NCBI RefSeq assembly: GCF_024400215.1 | Contig: NZ_CP053748.1 | Coordinates: 2,480,001 to 2,544,000 of the forward strand | DNA from: Massilia sp. erpn | GTDB taxonomy: Bacteria; Pseudomonadota; Gammaproteobacteria; Burkholderiales; Burkholderiaceae_D | Length of the DNA stretch: 64,000 nucleotides | Direction of reading: 5' to 3' | Shown here: one piece after another, positions 27,125-35,527 of the stretch | Numbering within the stretch: the first letter of the stretch is position 1 | How the letters are laid out: every line of letters starts with the position of its first letter | Made by a program: the position numbers and the translations under genes | Notes under the pieces: model-generated | Database searches by the model: none | What the model was told of the DNA's origin: nothing | What the model saw: only the letters and a program-made list of their open reading frames with translations

Positions 27125-27468
27125 AGCGAACAACAGCCAAGTCACCTGCTTGCCTTGAGAAAGGCATGCTATTGTTTGATTTCCTAGAGATTATTGAAGG
27201 AAGTGAAGTGAATCGCATTCAAGAACTGACGGAGGCGTTAAAGGCTAAAAATGCTGGTAGGCCATGTACTCGCTGCGGGAATACGCGATTTGAAGTAGTT
27301 GGAGAGCAGGCAATTGAGGTTAGCAGGCCGGGCTCCGGTCTGTTAAGCAGTCTTATGGACCATCAGCAGACGGTACAGGCAGTTTTGGTTGCATGCTCGC
27401 ATTGCGGGAACATCTCCACGCATTCCATCGGAATTCTAAGCAAACCTAGCACGGTGCAATGGCTATGA
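27121..27468 (+). CDS. Small zinc-ribbon protein
   Basis: A 115-aa protein with two knuckles, CTRCGN (about 49-54) and CSHCGN (about 92-97), forming a likely four-Cys zinc ribbon. The N-terminal third is helical (FLEIIEGSEVNRIQELTEALKAKNA). It overlaps the next gene by 4 bp (ATGA) and heads a three-gene unit ending in a DUF2971 protein. The exact role is unknown. Its position suggests it senses or adapts for the downstream proteins. Confidence 0.65.
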   Translation: MKRTTAKSPACLEKGMLLFDFLEIIEGSEVNRIQELTEALKAKNAGRPCTRCGNTRFEVVGEQAIEVSRPGSGLLSSLMDHQQTVQAVLVACSHCGNISTHSIGILSKPSTVQWL

Positions 27469-27770
27469 GCGAAACGGACAAATTGAATGACGCACAAAAT
27501 AACGGTCAAGCCACGTATGGACCGGCCTCGCCAGAACTGTTCTCGCTTGAATCGCAGCGCATGCTTCAAGTGTCCGGCGTGTTAGGCAGGTTGTTCGGTA
27601 ATGCAGAACATGCGCCGACTAACATTGCTGGCTTGGTCGTGTTGATGGTGTTTTTATTCGCCGGTTTTTCGATGTGCTATCCGTCGACGGTCACGCCTAG
27701 TGAGTATTGGAAAATTGCGACTCCAATTCTGACCTTAAGTTTAGGCTATTTGTTTGGAAAGAAGACTTAG
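27465..27770 (+). CDS. Small two-helix membrane protein
   Basis: A 101-aa protein with a soluble N-terminal region (about 1-50) and two hydrophobic helices (NIAGLVVLMVFLFAGFSMCY and YWKIATPILTLSLGYLFG). The ATG at 27465 overlaps the zinc-ribbon stop. The DUF2971 gene begins 2 bp after its TAG. No family is recognised. Tight packing with its neighbours suggests one functional unit, possibly with a membrane-acting step. Confidence 0.6.
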   Translation: MSETDKLNDAQNNGQATYGPASPELFSLESQRMLQVSGVLGRLFGNAEHAPTNIAGLVVLMVFLFAGFSMCYPSTVTPSEYWKIATPILTLSLGYLFGKKT

Positions 27771-27772
27771 CG

Positions 27773-28522
27773 ATGGCTGAACCTCATGTGACAAGTGACA
27801 CTGACTTGGATCGGGCTCAGATTGTTCGCCGGTATCTTGACCTACCCAAGTACCTTGACCTGCTGCGAACCCAGTCACTCTATCTCAGGCGAGTGGACCT
27901 TTTTTCTGATCGCTTCGAAGGAGCTATTCCGCCCATGATGCGACAATGGATGGATGATCAGTACGCCGATGATGATAATGTAGATGTTAGCGCGGACCAG
28001 TTTTGGGAGCGAACACGTAAAGGGAACTACCTAAGTTGTTGGAATTTGGATGCCAAAGATAACATGGCTCTCTGGCAGTTATACGGTGGTGCATCTGCGT
28101 CTATCGCTGTCACCACGACGGTAGAGAAGCTATTGGGCGTCGCATGTAACTGGTGTCGGGATGTACTGCTCGAGCAAGTAAGTTATGTCGACCACTTTCA
28201 GAACCCTGATATGGTAGTTGGAAACTATACTGATCTTCTGAAATACAAACATCTTGCGTATGCCTACGAAAAAGAGTTGCGAATGATCGTGCCCCAGCAG
28301 GTCAAGGATTTGGGTACTAATCCTGATGCACTCCATCTGCCGTTAGGCAACTTGAACGATTTTATTCGGAGCGTCGTGGTTGCGCCCGAAGCAGGTCCGT
28401 GGTTCTATGAATTAGTCAAGGATGTTACGACAAAGTACGGCATCAACAGCCCTGTGCGGCGTTCAAAACTTACCTATTTGCCAGTGAATGGTAATTGTCC
28501 AAGTGCTGAGCTGGGTGACTAG
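27773..28522 (+). CDS. DUF2971 domain protein
   Basis: A 249-aa protein with the DUF2971 pattern: RYLDLPKYLDLLRTQSLYLRRVDLFSDRFEGAIPP near the start, then NYLSCWNLDAKDNMALWQLYGG, and KYKHLAYAYEKELRMIVP. The family is common in mobile and defence islands and has no established biochemistry. Translation starts 2 bp after the upstream two-helix gene, so the three genes are probably an operon. It is more GC-balanced than the retron-like cassette, suggesting a different origin. Confidence 0.8.
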   Translation: MAEPHVTSDTDLDRAQIVRRYLDLPKYLDLLRTQSLYLRRVDLFSDRFEGAIPPMMRQWMDDQYADDDNVDVSADQFWERTRKGNYLSCWNLDAKDNMALWQLYGGASASIAVTTTVEKLLGVACNWCRDVLLEQVSYVDHFQNPDMVVGNYTDLLKYKHLAYAYEKELRMIVPQQVKDLGTNPDALHLPLGNLNDFIRSVVVAPEAGPWFYELVKDVTTKYGINSPVRRSKLTYLPVNGNCPSAELGD

Positions 28523-28904
28523 GGCAAAGGTCGTCCGATACATGCTTTCAGCATTCGCCACAGACACACAACCTCCACCAACGAGCCGCGCAAATATAGC
28601 ATTTCATGTGTTGTGCGCCGAGTCCATCACTTGGATACACATGTGCCACGGTATGTTGTATTACATGGCTATGCCATATCTGTGCACCGGAAAGAAACCC
28701 GCTAGGGTGCAGTGGTATGAGTGGTTTGTCAGTGGCGGGATGTGGGCCTGTAGCGGAGCGAAGGCACCTTATCACTAACTTGTACGCTGAGTTTGCTGTT
28801 GAGGTCATATAACATAGTTTACGCCAGCCTCGCTTCCGCACGGCTTATATAGGTGGCGTTAATTCGGTCGGATGCAACCCACCACCTGCGTACTGGGTTT
28901 CTCT
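28523..28904. other. Non-coding gap, 382 bp
   Basis: The gap lies between the DUF2971 gene and a convergent unknown gene. Short open frames exist (for example 28488-28778 plus) but lack ribosome sites and sensible sequence. No clear terminator or repeat was seen. Confidence 0.5.
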
Positions 28905-29726
28905 CTAATCGACCGCCTTTAGGAAGGTGATGTCGGTTTCGTGGAGCACGTCGCAGTACACAGACTGCGAACTTGAGCGAATTTCTCCGAATGCTATAAC
29001 GTGCATCGAGGTAGCAAAATCAAAGTTTTCTCGGCGAGCTGCTGCGAGTACCTTGGTTGCGACGTCTGGGTTGCGAATAGCTATCTGCGGAAGCCCGGAG
29101 CCGTCTGGTCCACTGTGAAGCCAAACGCTTTTCTTATTTTTGCCGGTGCCCGTGCGGACAACCCTTCCCCAACAGCCGATTACGGTGCCCTTTTGATCGG
29201 AATCGAGTCTTGTGAGCGGAAATACGCATTCAGCCACTGGCATGGGCGAGTTGCCTAGGTATTCAAGATAAGTGGAGAACCGGTCAAATGATGGCTGTCT
29301 CAAAAGGGTGAGTAATTCCTTCAATTGCGTTATCGCCCGTCTGGTGCGATTCCCAGATGTGCGATTGGTTCGTCCGGCTGTGCTGGATACGCGGCTGGCA
29401 TCCGGCGTTTGCACCTGCGTCGTGGCGTTTCCGCTGCCTGCCAGCTTGATTCTGAGAACTGGCGACGTCTGCTTTCCTGGCACTTGAGAAGCATGGTAGT
29501 GGCGTACTGCGAACTCACAAGAATTCCGGTGATTTGCTGCGAAGCATGCCTTTGTTTCTGGCTTGCCCTCGCGTTTGTAAGCGCGCCGAAAACTTGCCGT
29601 TGCTGAGCACGTTTGGCATTGAAGGCGCACGTCGAAAGGGATCTTTCGCTGGTTTTTTAGTGAGGCGTATTCAGATGCGGAGTAAGATTTAGAGATGCCG
29701 TTGATTGTTCCAATTACGTTGTCCAT
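28905..29726 (-). CDS. Hypothetical protein with N-terminal Cys cluster
   Basis: A 273-aa protein of unknown function. Near the N-terminus it has CQTCSATASFRRAY and, further on, a Cys-His-containing stretch (ACFAANHRNSCEFAVRHYH) that could bind zinc. The middle is a low-complexity linker rich in Thr, Ser and Arg; the C-terminal half (from about 150) looks globular (KGTVIGCWGRVVRTGTGKNK). AGAAAG lies before the ATG. It is followed on the same strand, to its right, by further unknown island genes that may form one unit. Confidence 0.55.
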   Translation of the reverse strand: MDNVIGTINGISKSYSASEYASLKNQRKIPFDVRLQCQTCSATASFRRAYKREGKPETKACFAANHRNSCEFAVRHYHASQVPGKQTSPVLRIKLAGSGNATTQVQTPDASRVSSTAGRTNRTSGNRTRRAITQLKELLTLLRQPSFDRFSTYLEYLGNSPMPVAECVFPLTRLDSDQKGTVIGCWGRVVRTGTGKNKKSVWLHSGPDGSGLPQIAIRNPDVATKVLAAARRENFDFATSMHVIAFGEIRSSSQSVYCDVLHETDITFLKAVD

Positions 29727-29752
29727 TTTTTCTTTCTGAATGTTCTTGTTAG

Positions 29753-30364
29753 TTAATTAATGCAGACGTCGTCTGGAGCCTCTTGCACAATCCACGAAGC
29801 AGACCATCGAGCGCTCACAGTTACGATGGTGTTTAGGCATATCAAAACCTTCTGTGCATGCCGTATGCCGCACCCCATTCGTTCCTCCACAGCCTTTGCA
29901 GTGAGTACATCAAGGCTTTGCAGTATCTCGATCATTGCCTTCTTATTTAATGGGCGGGTATTGCCGTCAAGGTCTGCCTGAACTGCGCCGGTAGCGATAT
30001 CGTCTAAACCGGGCAGGGTTTTTAAGGCGTCTCTAGCCGACGTCGCGTACTGGATGTAAGGCTTCAAGCTATTCACTATTCTTTTTACTGGCCTGCCTCG
30101 TCCTTTGACCGCCGTAGCGGTGTCAGGCACTTGCTTCCACCGGGGCTTAGCTGGTGTCGGTGCTGGCCGTCCTGCTGCGAGATAGTTGTCATGGCGCAGT
30201 AGCAAATTATTCAAACAACGAAGTAGGTCTTCGCGTTCCTCTGCCAGTTCAGACTTGCTCAAACGTCTTCGCTCTCTTCGCACCATCACCGGCTTGTTGG
30301 TGGCCGCTGGAACTGCAATGAACGGTGTGTGCTGCCTTTGGTGTTCTTGTGTGGATTGAAGCAA
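29753..30364 (-). CDS. Hypothetical island protein
   Basis: A 203-aa basic, mostly helical protein (RRERRRLSKSELAEEREDLLRCLNNLL; later MIEILQSLDVLTAKAVEERMGCGIRHAQKVL, which could be a helix-turn-helix). The likely start is TTG at 30364, because AAAGGAAA precedes it at proper distance; ATG at 30286 is an alternative. No family is recognised. It ends 26 bp before the next minus-strand gene. Confidence 0.5.
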   Translation of the reverse strand: MLQSTQEHQRQHTPFIAVPAATNKPVMVRRERRRLSKSELAEEREDLLRCLNNLLLRHDNYLAAGRPAPTPAKPRWKQVPDTATAVKGRGRPVKRIVNSLKPYIQYATSARDALKTLPGLDDIATGAVQADLDGNTRPLNKKAMIEILQSLDVLTAKAVEERMGCGIRHAQKVLICLNTIVTVSARWSASWIVQEAPDDVCIN

Positions 30365-30558
30365 GGTATTTCCTTTATGCGCTTAGTGGCGATATGGTCC
30401 CGCTGCCGTCATGCGCAAAATCGCAGGCAAAGCAGTAGCCACAGTCCGCGAATGGACCGAAGCAAATGGCAGCGGGTTGGGTTAAATAGGCGGGTTACAG
30501 CGCTTTAGCTGCATCCCAGTGACTGGATCGGAAGAGGTCCATCAGTAAGCGCTGATGG

Positions 30559-30879
30559 TTAGCAGGGAAAGGCCAGCTTTCGGCAAGCGTTATCAAGCCG
30601 ACGCTTTGCGTTGTAGACCTTGCGCTTGGAATCTTGATGCGCTTCGTAAGTCTTGGCAGTGAACTTGCGCACGGCGGCGTGCGCCTTTGATTTTGCGTTC
30701 AGCATCCCGACCAGCGGACCATGCTGTTCTTCGTAACGTTGGATGCTCTCGTGGTAGTCGTAGCGGGCGCAGACGGCAGAGTGTTCTGCTTCCCACAGGT
30801 CCATACTGGCTTGGGCGACGCGCATCATCTGGGCCAGTGCGCCGATGTTTGTGAAGTCAAGTACGTCATTCATTTTCAT
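30559..30879 (-). CDS. Hypothetical small helical protein
   Basis: A 106-aa, highly charged and probably all-helical protein (AVRKFTAKTYEAHQDSKRKV, KRRLDNACRKL). It starts MKMNDV after GAGGAACAAAC, a good ribosome site. The function is unknown. It lies 39 bp downstream of the next unknown gene on the same strand, suggesting co-transcription. Confidence 0.5.
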   Translation of the reverse strand: MKMNDVLDFTNIGALAQMMRVAQASMDLWEAEHSAVCARYDYHESIQRYEEQHGPLVGMLNAKSKAHAAVRKFTAKTYEAHQDSKRKVYNAKRRLDNACRKLAFPC

Positions 30880-30918
30880 GTTTGTTCCTCTAAAAAGTTG
30901 ATTGAGTTATGGGCTTGT

Positions 30919-31500
30919 TTAGAGCGCCGGGCTGTGGCGGGTAGTCTGCATCCCTACTGACAGCGCAGGCAGCAAGTAGCTCTTTATTGACTGGAAACGT
31001 GGCACAACGAGATTACGCAAGTGCTTGACGGCTTCCTTCCATGCCTTACGGGCGTTGCGGTACTGTTCGCGGGTTGGGCATTCGTCACCGTCCAAGTCGA
31101 TCAGTTCCTGTTGAGCGTGTGCTACGCAACGCTTTGCAATGCGAAGGTCGAAGTAGGTCGGGTTGAAGGCGCGATGTGCTAGGAACTCAGGCAGGTCTTT
31201 GGCAATAATCAGTTCCAGTGGAAGATCGCTGACGGACTTCCAGTCCTCTGCGGAAATGTCGTCGTCAACTACCGCGATAGCGCCCAGCGTTTGCAGAACA
31301 CCGTCCCACATACCATCAATGATGAAAGGGGCGTACGCAAAGTAGGCATCAATACCGGCGTGATAGAAAGTTGCGGGGATTTCGTCTTCGGGCGCTGGTG
31401 TATCCGGCCACCAATTAGTCATCACTGCTGACGGGTCAACGGGGGTGAAGCCCAGAGTGGCGAAGAGAGCGGCGATTTCAGGTTTGATGTGTTTACTCAT
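30919..31500 (-). CDS. Hypothetical island protein
   Basis: A 193-aa acidic protein, starting after AGGAG at good spacing. Visible features are a Trp- and Pro-rich early stretch (TNWWPDTPAPEDEIPATFYH), an acidic centre (VVDDDISAEDWKSV) and a helical C-terminal half (EQYRNARKAWKEAVKHLRNL). I do not recognise it. It is first of a small group of unknown minus-strand genes running left across the island. Confidence 0.5.
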   Translation of the reverse strand: MSKHIKPEIAALFATLGFTPVDPSAVMTNWWPDTPAPEDEIPATFYHAGIDAYFAYAPFIIDGMWDGVLQTLGAIAVVDDDISAEDWKSVSDLPLELIIAKDLPEFLAHRAFNPTYFDLRIAKRCVAHAQQELIDLDGDECPTREQYRNARKAWKEAVKHLRNLVVPRFQSIKSYLLPALSVGMQTTRHSPAL

Positions 31501-31807
31501 GTTTTGATACTCCTAGTTTTGGGTTAAAGCGACGTACAGGCGTGACGAGTCCCACAGGAAACTGCAACAAGTTGTACGGCGTGGGATGGGAGATGCCATC
31601 AAGACGAATGGCAGGGAATGCAGAATGAAGCGGGGAGCTACATGACTGGCAAGCTTCGATGAGCGGTGTTACTGCATCGATGAAGTCATTCTAAGTGGCA
31701 AAATTGCGAAAAGCAACCACTTTTCCTAAATAACTGTTGACTTTAAGTAGGTAAGTATGTAAGTAAGGATTTTTTACTAGATGTGCTGAATGGTGGCTAA
31801 AATTTCA
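31501..31807. other. Non-coding gap with a short tandem repeat
   Basis: A 307-bp AT-rich gap. At 31745-31768 there are three tandem 8-bp units: AAGTAGGT, AAGTATGT, AAGTAAGG. A TTGACT hexamer precedes them. No ORF is credible. The region should contain the promoter of the minus-strand gene that starts at 31500. Confidence 0.45.
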
Positions 31808-32098
31808 CTAGATATAGTTGTCGTCAGCATGTTTCGCAGGGGAGGGCTTGTGTTGTGGTTGAGCTACAAGGGGCAATGAGCAAGCTTGCACACCGTCTGG
31901 GCGTGCTTTTAGGTCGCTAAGGCCTTCTGGGACTCCCAAGGTATTGAACTGGTCGGCAATCTCACGGAAGCTCATCCCGGCCTGTCGCAATCGGTTGATC
32001 ACTGGACGGAAGCGTGCAGCGCGGGGTGCGGTGATGGCCTTCACGGCTGCTGCGCCCTTAGCCTGCGCTTCATTTAGGTTGGTAGCAACCGCGTGCAT
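31808..32098 (-). CDS. Small protein resembling a recombinase C-terminal helix-turn-helix
   Basis: A 96-aa protein. The stretch APRAARFRPVINRLRQAGMS followed by FREIADQFNTLGVPE resembles the helix-turn-helix that follows the catalytic domain in many serine recombinases (..FRPVI..LRA.G....IA..LN..GIPT). No catalytic domain is present, so it is either a fragment of such a recombinase or an independent DNA-binding protein. The last 35 residues are disordered-looking. It is located just inside the integrase end of the island. Confidence 0.5.
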   Translation of the reverse strand: MHAVATNLNEAQAKGAAAVKAITAPRAARFRPVINRLRQAGMSFREIADQFNTLGVPEGLSDLKARPDGVQACSLPLVAQPQHKPSPAKHADDNYI

Positions 32099-32447
32099 GG
32101 GGTTCCGATGCGGGAAAAACTGAAATCGCTATGCACAGGAAAACGGGGGGTATTCGAGGGTGTTTTTGACCTCCGATAGTGCTGAACACCGCATGTTTCC
32201 TCGATTCTCTACGCAAGCAGGGGTGAAAAAACGTAAATTAGCTATATGTGCAAAAACAGGGGGTTTCTGCTATCTAGATGGTCCGGTTCGAGCCTGTGAG
32301 TGGAAGCCATTCCCTGCTGTCAAAATCACTTTGCACAAGCGTTTTTGCTTAACTAACCGCTCAATTACTGTCGTTTTTAACAGAGAACGGGCGTCTTGCT
32401 GGGGAGCGTGTAGGGGCTGAGTAGCCCCGTATTCATGGCATTATCGG
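32099..32447. other. Non-coding gap, 349 bp
   Basis: The gap lies between the small helix-turn-helix gene and the integrase remnant. A short hairpin GGGGCT-GAGT-AGCCCC (32413-32428) lies just past the integrase stop but lacks a T-run. An 86-codon plus-strand frame (32160-32420) has no ribosome site. No other feature is supported. Confidence 0.45.
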
Positions 32448-33258
32448 TTATCCCAACTTCTGGGCCAGCACCTCTGCTTTAGGATGATAGTAGCGCTTGA
32501 GCATCTGGATCGTTTGGTGTCCTGTAACTGACGCCAGTTCAATTACGTTGGGAAGCTTCTCAGCAAGGCGACTGGTTGCTGTGTGCCGAAGGTCGTGGAA
32601 ATGAAGATCAACGATCCTAGCGCGTTTGCAGGCGTCTACGAAGCAGTTGTTGACCACCATGTACGATATTGGAAATACTGGTCCTGTGTCGGTACCCGAA
32701 AGCGCTTGCAAGATCGCAACTGCCCTCCGCGAAAGCGGCACTACCCTTGCTGTACCGTTCTTGGTCATAGGCAGCAGTGCTGTTTGGGCTTGCAGATTGA
32801 CGTTTTCCCATCTCATCGAAGTTTGCCGTCGGTAGACCCCATTCCTTGCGTGCATGGCTGATGACGCTTGATAGGATGCTCAGTTCTCTGATGATGGTAG
32901 CAGGTGCAACTGTCTTGAGCCGTTCGTCGCGGTAGCTGGCGACTACAGCCGGTGTCAGCTTCTCCATGCTGTACGCTGCGATTTTGTGCCGTAGCATGAA
33001 CTGAATCGTTTGCTGCTCTCGTAACTTACTGCGCTTGGTTGGGCTGACCTCACTGCCGTAGCGTTGAAGAAGACCAGCAAGTAGGATGTTACGGGCGGAA
33101 TGTGTCGCCTGATGCACACCTTGATCCATTGCGGTTTCCACCGCTCTTGCCCATGCTTGGGCCTCTGTTTTGGTTTGGAAAGAGCTAACCTCGTCCGGGT
33201 AGCCCTTCCGTCGAATTCGTGCTTGCCAGACGCCTGCACGTTGTCGAATTGATGCCAT
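32448..33258 (-). pseudogene. Tyrosine integrase, internally deleted and frameshifted
   Basis: The N-terminal part is in one frame from ATG 33258 (MASIRQRAGVWQARIRRKG; arm-binding and core-binding regions to HARKEWGLPT). The C-terminal part is in another frame from about 32840 to the stop at 32448: MRWENVNLQAQ, MTKNGTARVVPLSRRA, HDLRHTATSRLAEKL, VTGHQTIQMLKRYYH. The catalytic HxLRH, GH and Tyr boxes remain. The usual 60-70 residues between the two parts, which carry the first catalytic Arg (..GMRRGEL..), are missing, and the join shifts frame. The enzyme should be inactive. It probably once inserted the island at moaC. Confidence 0.85.
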
Positions 33259-33277
33259 GTACACTCCAGTGGGACAG

Positions 33278-33306
33278 GAGTGGGACAAGAACTCGGTTTA
33301 AGCAAA
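33278..33306 (-). repeat. Island right-end inverted repeat (candidate integrase arm site)
   Basis: On the minus strand this reads as an imperfect copy of the left-end repeat, with GTTCTTGTCCCACTC (33278-33292) identical to 20899-20913. A GGGACAG copy lies at 33271-33277. It sits immediately upstream of the integrase start. Confidence 0.65.
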
Positions 33307-33395
33307 ATTTACGACCATCTTTGCGGTGATCCACTATCAGCAGTGCCGGTTAGTAACAGTCCGACCAAGGAAAATTCCCTAACCAGATCAGATAC

Positions 33396-33890
33396 TTAAC
33401 TCGTCGCGCTCCAGTCCCCCGACTTGCCGCCGTGCTTCTCCATCACGCGGATATCGGTCATCACCATGCCCCGGTCCACGGCCTTGCACATATCGTAGAC
33501 CGTGAGCAGGCCGACCTGCACCGCCGTCAGCGCTTCCATCTCGACCCCGGTCTTGCCATAGGTTTCGACCTGGGCGCGGCAATGCACGCTGGAGGCGGCC
33601 TCATCGGTCTCGAAATCGACCGTGACGCGGGTCAGGGCCAGCGGGTGGCACAGCGGCACCAGGTCGCTGGTCTTTTTCGCGCCCATGATGGCGGCGATGC
33701 GGGCGATGCCCAGGACATCCCCCTTTTTGGCCGTTCCCGCTAGAATAATGGCAAGGGTTTCCGCTTTCATGCGGATACTGCCGGTCGCCACGGCGATACG
33801 GTGGGTTTCCTGTTTGGCGCCAACGTCCACCATATGGGCTTGGCCGGATGCGTCGAAGTGGGTGAGCTGGTCGGGATTCTGGTCGTTCAT
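33396..33890 (-). CDS. moaC: Cyclic pyranopterin monophosphate synthase
   Basis: A 164-aa MoaC, which converts the MoaA product to cyclic pyranopterin monophosphate in molybdenum-cofactor synthesis. Typical segments are [48 protein letters not shown] and [20 protein letters not shown], then KHGGKSGDW. The ATG at 33890 begins the family N-terminus. Its 3' end abuts the genomic island, and the last codons were probably supplied by the element, since a second, diverged 3' end lies at the far side. No ribosome site precedes the ATG; instead there is a hairpin and T-run. Confidence 0.95.
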   Translation of the reverse strand: MNDQNPDQLTHFDASGQAHMVDVGAKQETHRIAVATGSIRMKAETLAIILAGTAKKGDVLGIARIAAIMGAKKTSDLVPLCHPLALTRVTVDFETDEAASSVHCRAQVETYGKTGVEMEALTAVQVGLLTVYDMCKAVDRGMVMTDIRVMEKHGGKSGDWSATS

Positions 33891-33895
33891 CGCGC

Positions 33896-33923
33896 AAAAA
33901 AAAAGCAAAGGCCGCGTGCGGCC
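33896..33923 (-). terminator. Hairpin plus T-run in the moaC leader
   Basis: On the minus strand, GGCCGC-AC-GCGGCC is followed by TTTGCTTTTTTTTT and then, four bases later, the moaC ATG. This has terminator form directly before a start codon. It may stop read-through or act as an attenuator. Confidence 0.5.
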
Positions 33924-33934
33924 GGGTCTTAAGA

Positions 33935-35527
33935 ATGTACAGGTATGATAGCACCGTGAATGCAAACCGTTTCCCCCTCCGCCTGCTGAGTTCTCTCGCC
34001 GCTTCCCTGTTGCTGGCCTTCCCGCTGGCGACGGCGCAAACCCAATTGCCCGCCTCCAAAACGCCGAACCTGCCCAATCTGGGCGAGGCGGCCAGCGAAG
34101 ACTTGTCGCCGGTGATGGAGCGCAAGCTGGGCGAGGAAATCATGCGCGATATCCGCCGCGACCATGATTATCTGGACGATCCGCCCATCCTCGAATACCT
34201 GAATAATCTGGGTAATATCCTGGTGACGGCGCGTCCCGGCGCGCGCGGCGATGCCAATTTCAATTACAACTTCTTCGCTGTGCGCGATCCGATGCTGAAC
34301 GCCTTCGCGTTGCCGGGTGGCTTTATCGCCGTGCACTCGGCCCTGCTGCTGGCGGCGCAGTCGGAGTCCGAGCTGGCCTCGGTGCTGTCGCACGAGATCG
34401 GCCACGTGGCGCAGCGCCATATCGCGCGCCAGCTGGGCCAGCAGCGCCAGGATTCGCTGATTCCGCTGGCGGCCATGATCCTGGCGGCGCTGGCGGCCAA
34501 GTCCAGCGGCGATGCGGCCATGGGCGTGTTTACGGCGGGGCAGGGCTTGGCGATCCAGCGCCAGCTTAACTTCGGCCGCGACGCCGAGCGTGAGGCTGAC
34601 CGGGTCGGTTTCCAGATCATGGGCGAAGCCGGTTTCGATACCAGCGGCATGGTGGCCTTCTTCCAGCGCATGCAGGCGGCCACGCGCAATTACAGCGACC
34701 TGCTGCCGGCCTATCTGCTGACGCACCCCTTGACCACCGAACGTATCGCCGACATCCAGGCCCGCATCCGCGAGCAGCCGTATAAGCAGCGCCTGGACAA
34801 CCTGGATTTCTTCCTGGTGCGTTCGCGCGCCCGCGTGCTGCAGGACGAGAGCACCAAGGGCCTGGCCGAAGCCACGGTCTTCTTCGAAAACCAGATCGAG
34901 CAGCAAAGCCGGCAGCAGATCTCCGCCGGCCAGTATGGCCTGGCCATGGTGGCACTGAAGAAGCGCGACTTTGCCGCCGCCCAGAAGTGGCTCGACAAAT
35001 GCCGCGCCACCATCGACCGTCCGCCCGCGCCGGGCGCCTTCAGTTCGCCGGTGCCGAAGGGACAGACGGCCACGGTGCTGGCCTATCTATCGCTGGAAAT
35101 CAAGCTGGAGCAGGAAGACAAGCCGGCCGTGATCCAGCAAGCCTTGCAGGAAGCCGAAACGGCCCATGTGCGCTTCCCGCTGTCGCGCGGCATCGTCTAC
35201 CAGTATGCCGATGCGCTGATCAAGTCGGGCAAGCTGGAGGATGCGGCGCGCTTCCTGCGCGATCAGGTACAACTCTACCGTGAAGAGCCGGAGCTGTACG
35301 ATCTGCTGGCGCAAGCCTACTCCAAGCAGGGCAAGATCTCGCTGCAGCATATCGCGCTGGCCGAATCCTATGTGCTGCAAGGCGGCACCATGGCGGCCCT
35401 GGACCAGCTGGTGCTGGCGCGCAAGGCCAGCGACGCGTCCTTCTACGATCAGGCCGTGATCGATGCGCGCGAGCGCGAACTGCAGGCGCGCCGCCGCGAA
35501 GCGATGGGCGAGAAGAAAAAGGACTAA
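33935..35527 (+). CDS. bepA: M48-family metalloprotease with TPR domain (BepA-like)
   Basis: A 530-aa periplasmic zinc metalloprotease like BepA/YfgC, which checks outer-membrane protein assembly (BAM, LptD). Signal-peptide-like [20 protein letters not shown], then the M48 domain with HEIGH (153-157) and the third ligand Glu in EREADRVG (about 220), then tetratricopeptide-like helices to the C-terminus ([29 protein letters not shown]). GTG at 33956 is an alternative start giving a shorter signal peptide. It is divergent from moaC. Length is slightly above the E. coli enzyme (487). Confidence 0.9.
   Translation: MYRYDSTVNANRFPLRLLSSLAASLLLAFPLATAQTQLPASKTPNLPNLGEAASEDLSPVMERKLGEEIMRDIRRDHDYLDDPPILEYLNNLGNILVTARPGARGDANFNYNFFAVRDPMLNAFALPGGFIAVHSALLLAAQSESELASVLSHEIGHVAQRHIARQLGQQRQDSLIPLAAMILAALAAKSSGDAAMGVFTAGQGLAIQRQLNFGRDAEREADRVGFQIMGEAGFDTSGMVAFFQRMQAATRNYSDLLPAYLLTHPLTTERIADIQARIREQPYKQRLDNLDFFLVRSRARVLQDESTKGLAEATVFFENQIEQQSRQQISAGQYGLAMVALKKRDFAAAQKWLDKCRATIDRPPAPGAFSSPVPKGQTATVLAYLSLEIKLEQEDKPAVIQQALQEAETAHVRFPLSRGIVYQYADALIKSGKLEDAARFLRDQVQLYREEPELYDLLAQAYSKQGKISLQHIALAESYVLQGGTMAALDQLVLARKASDASFYDQAVIDARERELQARRREAMGEKKKD

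Larger units (their letters stand above)
20827..33395. mobile_element. Genomic island integrated at the 3' end of moaC
   Basis: About 12.5 kb of foreign-looking DNA lies between a moaC 3' remnant and the intact moaC. It has lower GC, especially at 22.5-25.8 kb, and many unrecognised genes. A tyrosine-integrase gene lies next to the intact moaC, as expected for an element that replaces the target gene's 3' end. Inverted copies of GTTCTTGTCCCACTC lie near both edges. Cargo: a retron-like cassette, a DUF2971 cassette, a serine recombinase and small unknown proteins. The integrase is broken, so mobility has probably been lost. The exact crossover bases cannot be fixed by eye. Confidence 0.75.

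Noticed and set aside
28488..28778. 96-codon plus-strand frame after the DUF2971 gene
   Set aside because: It overlaps the DUF2971 end, has no ribosome site and gives an implausible Cys/Trp/Met-rich sequence.
32160..32420. 86-codon plus-strand frame near the integrase
   Set aside because: No ribosome site, no recognisable domain, and a position opposite to the gene direction here.
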